DNA of 5,729 bases, from NCBI GenBank assembly GCA_030751755.1, contig JASMFO010000065.1:1-5729 (forward strand). Direction: 5' to 3'. Below the pieces are notes generated by a model. That model worked only from the letters and a program-made list of their open reading frames with translations, did no database searches and was not told where the DNA came from. The position numbers were made by a program, and so were the translations under genes. Origin of the DNA: Candidatus Woesearchaeota archaeon (GTDB lineage: Archaea; Nanobdellota; Nanobdellia; Woesearchaeales; GW2011-AR4). The number at the start of each line of letters is the position of its first letter. The first letter of the stretch is position 1. This document shows positions 1 through 4,694 of this stretch, one piece after another.

Positions 1-299
1 TTGATAAACTCCTCATAATCTATTTTTGTAGCTATTCCTGGAGTATCTACTAAATTAAAGCTAAGCTCCTTGCCTTTCGACTTAATGCTTATCTGCTCTT
101 TAATCTGAATTTCCCTGGTTTCATGAGCAACATTAGAAACACTACCCATATCTTCCCCAAGCCAGTCCTTGCAGATTCTGTTTGCTAATGTGGTCTTACC
201 GCCGTTAGGAGGGCCATACAGGCCCATCTTAATATCCTTCTTCTTCTTAAATAAATTCCTTAGAACTTTGTTAATAAAAATCTTTATGATATTAATCAT
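1..299 (-). CDS. Era-like P-loop GTPase, archaeal type (N-terminal part, cut by window edge)
   Basis: The reading frame runs from ATG at 299 down to base 1, giving 99 residues with no stop, so the C-terminal part lies outside the window. Residues 1-24 form a basic, amphipathic-looking N-terminal segment. The P-loop follows at residues 29-36 (GPPNGGKT, with K35 and T36 contacting phosphate). T61 in the HETRE stretch is the likely switch I (G2) threonine, and DTPG at 85-88 is the G3 motif. The G4 (NKxD) motif should lie beyond the edge. The order and spacing fit the Era/TRAFAC class, and the context around the P-loop (YGPP...KTTLANRI, then an acidic stretch and HETR) resembles a GTPase family I know mainly from archaea; its cellular role is not established. 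A GGTG element 5 nt upstream of the ATG (minus strand 308-305) supports this start. It is transcribed divergently from the metallo-beta-lactamase-fold gene. Confident about GTPase, not about function. Confidence 0.85.
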   Translation of the reverse strand, partial: MINIIKIFINKVLRNLFKKKKDIKMGLYGPPNGGKTTLANRICKDWLGEDMGSVSNVAHETREIQIKEQISIKSKGKELSFNLVDTPGIATKIDYEEFI

Positions 300-343
300 G
301 TGTGCACCACTTTTTACTATTAAGTTGTCCTATTAAGGTTTAA

Positions 344-352
344 ATTTATATA
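344..352 (-). promoter_or_regulatory. Archaeal box A (TATA) promoter of the GTPase gene
   Basis: Read on the minus strand, TATATAAAT is centred near 348. Archaeal transcription normally starts about 25-27 nt downstream, near 322. That would leave a leader of roughly 22 nt before the ATG at 299, containing the GGTG ribosome-binding element at 308-305. This is the only gene in the window that appears to have a leader with a well-spaced Shine-Dalgarno. The assignment rests on sequence match and spacing only. Confidence 0.5.
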
Positions 353-369
353 CTTTTCGTTTAATAGGA

Positions 370-424
370 GAACAAAATTTCTACAAATAAGGAACAAAAT
401 TTTCAAATTTATTTAGAAAAATTT
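370..424. repeat. Direct repeat with 22-bp period between two divergent promoters
   Basis: GAACAAAATTT occurs exactly at 370-380 and again at 392-402. A degenerate copy sharing 8 of 11 positions, including the whole AAAATTT core, lies at 414-424, exactly 22 bp further on. The cores therefore fall on one face of the helix about two turns apart. The third copy overlaps the box A of the metallo-beta-lactamase-fold gene. The repeat could be a repressor or activator operator, or a phased A-tract that bends DNA. In such AT-rich sequence chance remains possible, although the 11-bp identity and the in-phase third copy argue against it. Confidence 0.4.
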
Positions 425-429
425 ATATT
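422..429 (+). promoter_or_regulatory. Archaeal box A promoter of the metallo-beta-lactamase-fold gene
   Basis: TTTATATT is centred about 25 nt before the TTG at 451, the spacing expected if transcription starts at or within a base or two of the start codon, giving a leaderless mRNA. No Shine-Dalgarno precedes the TTG. The spacing agrees with the protease and ispG promoters in this window. Confidence 0.5.
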
Positions 430-450
430 GTAGCCCAATATTATTTTAAA

Positions 451-1416
451 TTGGGGGTTAAAATAGCATCTAGCATCATATTTCTAGGAACTGGTGGAGA
501 CAGTTATGTTGTTGGCAAGCAACTAAGAGCTTCTGGTGGAATTATACTGCAGATAAATGATGATCAGTACCATATTGACCCTGGTCCTGGAGCTTTAGTT
601 ATGGCCAAAGAGACAGGCATTAACTTAAGGGCAAATACTGCTTTGTTTGTGACACATAATCATCTTAATCATTGCAATGATATTAACGCTGTAATAGATG
701 CTATGACTTATGGCGGGTTTGACAAGAAAGGTGTTTTAGTGGCAAATAACGCTGTTATTAACGGAAGCGAAAATCACCAGCCATTTTTACAAAAATATTA
801 TCGTGATTGTTTAGAAAAGTTTATTGTTCTGGAAGAAGGAAGGAAAGTTGGTGTGAATGATGTTGAGATAAAAGCGATAAGGGCAAAGCATTCTGAACTG
901 GGCGCAATTGGTTTCAAGTTCATTACTCCAGATTATACTCTAGCTTATACTGGGGACACTATTTACAGCGCGGAAACAATATCCGAGTATGAAAATTCCA
1001 ATGTTTTGGTTTTAAATGTGCCTTGCTTAAAGAAAGAAGAAAATAAAAACAATTTATGCAAGGAAGATGCAATAAAAATAATAAAAAAAGTTAATCCTAG
1101 ATTAGCTATAATAACACATTTCGGGATTAATTTTCTGAAGGCTGATCCTCTATATGAAGTGAGGGAAATTCAAAAGGAGACAAGTTGTCAGGTAGTAGCT
1201 GCAAAGGACGGCATGGTTATAAATCCAATTAGTTATGCTGTTGAAGAAGGTCAAAAGTCCTTGTACAAATACGCAAAAAAAGAGGGTGTAAGATTGCAAG
1301 AATTTAAGAGTAAGGAAGAGGAAAAGGTTAAAGAACTGAATGAAATGATTGATAAGCAGACTCAATTAGGCAATGAAACTTCTGGAGATGTTCTAAAAGA
1401 AAATAAAGAAGAATAA
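451..1416 (+). CDS. Metallo-beta-lactamase-fold metallohydrolase with atypical HxHxNH motif
   Basis: This is a 321-residue cytoplasmic protein with no signal peptide. It follows the MBL fold order: a first strand ending in FLGTGG (11-16), the HIDPGPG turn (41-47), the metal motif THNHLNH (68-74), H147, D169 in YTGDT, and H223 in ITHFG. Canonical members have HxHxDH; here the Asp position is N73, while H69, H71, H74, H147, D169 and H223 are kept. The arrangement resembles uncharacterised archaeal and bacterial MBL hydrolases; the substrate (phosphodiester, RNA or small ester) cannot be told. Residues from about 263 to 321 form a Lys/Glu-rich, probably helical tail outside the fold. The start is TTG at 451: the frame is open back to 391 but holds no other ATG/GTG/TTG upstream, and the first internal ATG (residue 51) would delete the first strands. 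GGGGGT just after the TTG could instead serve a slightly later non-standard start. It converges on the protease gene with 21 bp between stops. Confidence 0.85.
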   Translation: MGVKIASSIIFLGTGGDSYVVGKQLRASGGIILQINDDQYHIDPGPGALVMAKETGINLRANTALFVTHNHLNHCNDINAVIDAMTYGGFDKKGVLVANNAVINGSENHQPFLQKYYRDCLEKFIVLEEGRKVGVNDVEIKAIRAKHSELGAIGFKFITPDYTLAYTGDTIYSAETISEYENSNVLVLNVPCLKKEENKNNLCKEDAIKIIKKVNPRLAIITHFGINFLKADPLYEVREIQKETSCQVVAAKDGMVINPISYAVEEGQKSLYKYAKKEGVRLQEFKSKEEEKVKELNEMIDKQTQLGNETSGDVLKENKEE

Positions 1417-1435
1417 ATAAAACTTATTCCTTCTT
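1406..1435. terminator. Weak AT-rich hairpin between convergent genes, possible bidirectional terminator
   Basis: Bases 1406-1416 (AAGAAGAATAA) can pair with 1424-1435 with a single bulged C at 1430 and a 7-base loop, giving 11 mostly A-T pairs. It spans the stop codon of the metallo-beta-lactamase-fold gene and ends just before the protease stop. Its place between two converging stop codons suggests a role in ending both transcripts. However, archaeal termination relies mainly on T-runs rather than hairpins, and no long T-run follows, so this is tentative. Confidence 0.25.
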
Positions 1436-1437
1436 AA

Positions 1438-2331
1438 TTAAAAGAACAATAAGACAATAAGATAACCCATAACACAACCCACTGTAAGGTAAGGCATTGC
1501 TGGGTAGAATTTGTCTTTCTTTGCTTTGACCAGCAAATAAAACAATGCTAGGCTTACAAATAGGGGTATTATTAATGTTTTTAGGAATCCTATAAGTTCT
1601 GGGTTGTTAAGCATTAAATCTTTCATGACAACCCCCGCAAATATTAAAGGAAATCCAATATCTCCGCCACCAAGAACAGCAATCCTTCCTCCTCTTTTTT
1701 TACTGATTTCCTTTTCCTTAGTTACTATTTTACCTTTCCCATAAGGAATTAAAAGCCCTGCAAAGACCTTGCTTTTTGTCTGGAATTTTGCAAGCTTTAC
1801 CATGTGTTTTGTGTACCTGACAGCTATAATGTCATAAATTGAGATTAACATCAGCAGCATGAATGCTGCAAAAATATTAATTATTGGTACAAAAATAGCA
1901 GCTAGGCCTCCATAAATAAAGACTTCTGTTAGGTTTTGTATGAGTGTTATCGGCTTGTATATTTTTATTAATGCCAATATGAAGGCTAGGATTGCTGCAA
2001 TTGTATGGTCTATGAATGCTGAAAAGGCAATTGCCATTGTTGAGAAAACTGCAAGGAAAAACCATAACTTCCATAAACTCATTTTTTTGAATTTCATTAG
2101 GACTAGCAGCAATAAGGTTCCAACTAAAATTGCAGATAGCAGCCATAAGTAAGAAGTTGATTCCTTAATCTGAGGCCTTTCTAGCTTGTAAGGCAGGGCT
2201 TCAAAGGTAGTAATCCCGCTAACTGCAGTTATTTGATGGTCAATATAATTATTAGTTATAGAAAGTCCAACTACCTGGGTTATAAAGAAGAGAGATATCA
2301 ACAACAAGGTTATTTTCAATGTGTGTTTCAT
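1438..2331 (-). CDS. Presenilin-like intramembrane aspartyl protease (archaeal PSH, peptidase family A22)
   Basis: This 297-residue integral membrane protein has about nine hydrophobic segments by eye: roughly 6-27, 60-79, 87-105, 108-124, 133-152, 154-172, 217-236, 245-268 and 279-297. The two catalytic aspartates are D167 in the YD motif of segment 6 and D224 in the GGGD (GxGD) motif of segment 7. The third signature, PAL at the start of segment 9, reads PAMP (277-280). The first outer loop carries ERPQ and serines, and the YTKHMVKLAK stretch follows segment 6; both look typical of archaeal homologues. The family cuts substrates within the lipid bilayer and is the archaeal counterpart of presenilin and signal peptide peptidase; native archaeal substrates are unknown. 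The basic stretch 185-215 between segments 6 and 7 corresponds to the variable loop that presenilin cleaves in itself. ATG at 2331 follows a box A by 28 nt, suggesting leaderless translation. The gene is divergent from ispG and convergent with the MBL gene. Confidence 0.92.
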   Translation of the reverse strand: MKHTLKITLLLISLFFITQVVGLSITNNYIDHQITAVSGITTFEALPYKLERPQIKESTSYLWLLSAILVGTLLLLVLMKFKKMSLWKLWFFLAVFSTMAIAFSAFIDHTIAAILAFILALIKIYKPITLIQNLTEVFIYGGLAAIFVPIINIFAAFMLLMLISIYDIIAVRYTKHMVKLAKFQTKSKVFAGLLIPYGKGKIVTKEKEISKKRGGRIAVLGGGDIGFPLIFAGVVMKDLMLNNPELIGFLKTLIIPLFVSLALFYLLVKAKKDKFYPAMPYLTVGCVMGYLIVLLFF

Positions 2332-2354
2332 TTTTTGGTTTGTTTTTTTGCCTT

Positions 2355-2363
2355 ATTTAAATA
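2355..2363 (-). promoter_or_regulatory. Archaeal box A promoter of the presenilin-like protease gene
   Basis: On the minus strand TATTTAAAT is centred near 2359, 28 nt before the ATG at 2331. The bases between are A-rich and contain no Shine-Dalgarno, so the transcript is probably leaderless or nearly so. This box lies about 27 bp from the ispG box on the other strand, so the two promoters are back to back in an 81-bp gap and factors binding one could affect the other. Confidence 0.5.
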
Positions 2364-2381
2364 TTTGTCAAAATAAATATA

Positions 2382-2390
2382 TTTTTAAAT
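2382..2390 (+). promoter_or_regulatory. Archaeal box A promoter of ispG
   Basis: TTTTTAAAT is centred at 2386, 27 nt before the ispG ATG at 2413. Only GGA, directly against the start codon, resembles a ribosome-binding site, and it is too close to work as one. The spacing predicts transcription starting at or next to the ATG. A/T runs are common here, so the exact box is less sure than the existence of a promoter in the gap. Confidence 0.45.
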
Positions 2391-2412
2391 TCCTTTTAAT
2401 TAACTTTTTGGA

Positions 2413-3465
2413 ATGAGAAGGAAATCTAGGAAGGTTAAGGTTGGAAAGTTGTTTGTAGGTGGTGATGCTCCGATTTCCATACAATCAATGACCACTACTG
2501 ATACAACCGATGTTAAGGCTACTATAAACCAGATTCATGGTTTGGAAGAAATTGGCTGCGAGATAATAAGAGTGAGTGCTCCAAAAATGGAAGATGCTCA
2601 TGCATTGAAAGAGATAAAAGCAAATATAAATATTCCTTTGGTAGCTGATATTCATTTTGATTATAAAATAGCGTTAGAAGCAGCAAAATATGTTGACAAG
2701 CTAAGGATTAATCCTGGAAATATAGGCAATGAGGAAAAAATAAAGCTGGTTGTCAATGCTGCAAAAGATAATAATATACCCATCAGAGTTGGTGTAAATT
2801 TAGGCTCACTGGAAAAAGATTTGTTTGAAAAATATGGCTATAGTGCTGAGGCAATGGTTGAAAGCGCTTTAAGGCATGTTAAAATTCTGGAAAAACTTGA
2901 TTTTTATGATACAATTGTTTCTTTGAAAGCATCAGATGTTCCAAGGATGGTGGAAGCATATAGGTTATTTGCAAGGAAATCAGATTATCCATTGCATTTA
3001 GGTGTTACAGAAGCAGGAAGCAAATTTCCAGGAACAATAAAAAATTCAATCGGGATGGGCATATTGCTTTCAGAAGGCATAGGGGATACAATAAGAGTCT
3101 CTCTTTCAGAAGACCCCAAGGATGAAGTTAGGGTAGGAAAACAAATACTAAGGTCTTTAGGATTAAGAAAAGAGGGTGTTGAGGTTACTTCATGTCCCAC
3201 ATGCGCAAGAACACATGTGGATGTCATAAAGATGGTTGAGGAGATTGAGGAAAAAACAGAGAAAATCAAGAAGCCGATACATGTTGCAATAATGGGATGT
3301 GCGGTCAATGGTCCAGGAGAAAGCAAAAAGGCAGACATAGGGATTGTTGGAGGGGTAGGAAATACTAACTTATTGTATAAAGACGGAAAAATAGTTGCAA
3401 AAGTGGAAAGGGACAAGATTGTGGATACTGTTCTTAAAGAAATAGATGCTCTGAATAAGGAATAA
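2413..3465 (+). CDS. ispG: 4-hydroxy-3-methylbut-2-en-1-yl diphosphate synthase IspG (GcpE), bacterial-type
   Basis: IspG performs the sixth MEP step: it reductively opens 2-C-methyl-D-erythritol 2,4-cyclodiphosphate to HMBPP using a [4Fe-4S] cluster fed by ferredoxin or flavodoxin. The 350-residue protein is full length for the short, two-domain bacterial form. The N-terminal TIM-barrel half includes APISIQSMTTTDTTD (19-33), VADIHFD (77-83), LRINPGN (97-103), RVGVNLGSLE (125-134) and LGVTEAG (196-202). The C-terminal cluster domain has C261 and C264 in SCPTCART, C296 in MGCAVNGPGE, and E303. These match the E. coli ligands C270, C273, C305 and E312 (from memory) with a constant offset of nine, so the active site looks intact. 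The start at 2413 matches the usual family N-terminus and follows a box A by 27 nt. It is followed after 60 bp by dxr, which has its own promoter-like element. An archaeal context for this enzyme is unusual. Confidence 0.96.
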   Translation: MRRKSRKVKVGKLFVGGDAPISIQSMTTTDTTDVKATINQIHGLEEIGCEIIRVSAPKMEDAHALKEIKANINIPLVADIHFDYKIALEAAKYVDKLRINPGNIGNEEKIKLVVNAAKDNNIPIRVGVNLGSLEKDLFEKYGYSAEAMVESALRHVKILEKLDFYDTIVSLKASDVPRMVEAYRLFARKSDYPLHLGVTEAGSKFPGTIKNSIGMGILLSEGIGDTIRVSLSEDPKDEVRVGKQILRSLGLRKEGVEVTSCPTCARTHVDVIKMVEEIEEKTEKIKKPIHVAIMGCAVNGPGESKKADIGIVGGVGNTNLLYKDGKIVAKVERDKIVDTVLKEIDALNKE

Positions 3466-3494
3466 TTCTAATTATTATTAAATTATGATAATCC

Positions 3495-3503
3495 TTATAA
3501 ATA
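3495..3503 (+). promoter_or_regulatory. Archaeal box A promoter of dxr-ispDF
   Basis: TTATAAATA, preceded by CC, is the closest match in the window to the archaeal TATA consensus. It is centred at 3499, 27 nt before the GTG at 3526 and 33 nt before the ATG at 3532. It suggests that dxr and the downstream ispDF are transcribed from their own promoter, whether or not ispG transcripts also read through. Initiation would fall at about 3524-3527. Confidence 0.6.
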
Positions 3504-3525
3504 GACGAGTATAACTTCTACTTGG

Positions 3526-4692
3526 GTGGAAATGAAAAAACTGTCTATTTTAGGCTCTACTGGAAGTATTGGAACTCAAACATTGGATATTGTTAAAAAT
3601 AATCCTCATGAGTTTAAGATAGTTGGATTAACTGCAAATAAAAATATTGAATTATTAAAAAATCAAATTAATGAGTTTAAGCCAGAAGCAGTTGCGGTAA
3701 TGGATAATGAGAAGGCTGATTTGTTAAAAGAGGATGTTGATATTACTGTTTATTCAAGAATTGATGGAATAATAAAAATTGCAGCTTTAGACGAAACAGA
3801 TACCGTTGTCAATTCCCTTGTTGGTTCTATTGGTGTAAAGCCAACAGTTGAAGCAATTAGAAATAAAAAAAATATTGCTTTGGCAAATAAGGAAACTTTA
3901 GTTACCGCCGGTTCTATTGTCATGGAAGAAGTCAAGAAAAATGATGTTAATTTGATGCCAATTGATTCTGAGCACAGTGCAATATTTCAATGTATCAATG
4001 GAGAAAATATTAACGATATAAATAAAATAATCATTACTGCTTCTGGAGGACCTTTCAGAGACTATACAAAACAACAGTTAGAAAATGTATCAGTTGATGG
4101 TGCTTTAAATCATCCAACATGGAACATGGGCAATAAAATAACTATAGATAGTGCAACATTGATGAACAAAGGCTTTGAGGTCATTGAAGCGCACTGGTTA
4201 TATGGTATTGGCTATAAGGATATTGAGGTTGTGACACATCCGCAAAGCATTATACATTCCCTGGTGGAGTTCAAAGACAACTCAACTGTAGCTCAGCTTT
4301 CATTGCCGGATATGAAAATGCCAATTCAGTATGCATTAAGCTATCCAAAAAGATTTGAATTAAATGTTAAAAAATTAAATCTTACAGAAGTAAAAAATCT
4401 AAGTTTTGAAAAACCTAATTTTGAGCTGTTTCCATGCTTAAAATATGCTTATGACGCCGGCAATATTGGAGGGACAATACCTGCTGTTCTTAATGCTGTT
4501 AACGAAGTAGCAGTTTATGCTTTTTTGGACAATAAAATTAAATTTTTAGATATTCCGAGATTAATTAAAACAATGATTGAAAAACACAATGTAATAAAAA
4601 ATCCAGTATTAAATGAAATTTTAGAAATTGATAAAAAAATAAAAGAAGAAACTCAAAAAATAATTGAAAGTAAAATAGAAATTACAAATTAA
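3526..4692 (+). CDS. dxr: 1-deoxy-D-xylulose 5-phosphate reductoisomerase Dxr (IspC, DXR-I type)
   Basis: Dxr converts 1-deoxy-D-xylulose 5-phosphate to 2-C-methyl-D-erythritol 4-phosphate with NADPH and a divalent metal, the second and committing MEP step. Counted from GTG 3526 it has 388 residues, close to the usual size. The N-terminal Rossmann domain carries the NADPH loop GSTGSIG (10-16) and NKETLVTAG (121-129). The metal site is D147, S148 and E149 in PIDSEHS, with E218 in MNKGFE. Substrate-binding elements include SGGPF (173-177), HPTWNMG (196-202) and K215. The THPQSIIHSLVE and QLSLPDMKMPIQYA stretches and the C-terminal helical domain (about 300-388) complete the fold, and no catalytic residue is missing. 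The start is uncertain: GTG 3526 is 27 nt after the box A centre, fitting leaderless initiation, whereas ATG 3532 gives the familiar MKKLSILGSTG start; the GGGTGG at 3524-3529 is only 2 nt from that ATG. ispDF follows after 2 bp, indicating co-transcription. Confidence 0.96.
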   Translation: MEMKKLSILGSTGSIGTQTLDIVKNNPHEFKIVGLTANKNIELLKNQINEFKPEAVAVMDNEKADLLKEDVDITVYSRIDGIIKIAALDETDTVVNSLVGSIGVKPTVEAIRNKKNIALANKETLVTAGSIVMEEVKKNDVNLMPIDSEHSAIFQCINGENINDINKIIITASGGPFRDYTKQQLENVSVDGALNHPTWNMGNKITIDSATLMNKGFEVIEAHWLYGIGYKDIEVVTHPQSIIHSLVEFKDNSTVAQLSLPDMKMPIQYALSYPKRFELNVKKLNLTEVKNLSFEKPNFELFPCLKYAYDAGNIGGTIPAVLNAVNEVAVYAFLDNKIKFLDIPRLIKTMIEKHNVIKNPVLNEILEIDKKIKEETQKIIESKIEITN

Positions 4693-4694
4693 AA

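Noticed and set aside
1150..1365. 71-residue minus-strand open frame inside the MBL gene
   Set aside because: It is the complement of the Lys/Glu-rich tail, which reads as Phe/Leu on the other strand and mimics a membrane peptide. There is no start signal.
1877..2152. Two short open frames overlapping the presenilin-like gene (minus 1877-2146, plus 1940-2152)
   Set aside because: Both fall within membrane segments 2-6 of the protease, whose catalytic motifs and full length prove the real frame. Low-complexity hydrophobic codons often leave other frames open.
2332..2412. Assembly chimera joining an archaeal contig to a bacterial MEP operon
   Set aside because: The gap is a normal divergent promoter region with archaeal boxes on both strands, and a second archaeal box A precedes dxr further inside the supposed bacterial part. 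Base composition looks even across the junction by eye. Read coverage would settle it.
2985..3416. 143-residue open frame on the minus strand inside ispG
   Set aside because: It lies fully antisense to the conserved cluster-binding half of IspG; its translation has no recognisable motif and it has no promoter or ribosome-binding site. It is a shadow of a strongly coding region.
3466..3525. Possible ispG terminator hairpin or small RNA in the ispG-dxr gap
   Set aside because: Only a short, weak ATTAT/ATAAT pairing is visible in a very AT-rich 60-bp stretch, which is expected by chance. The box A explains the region better.
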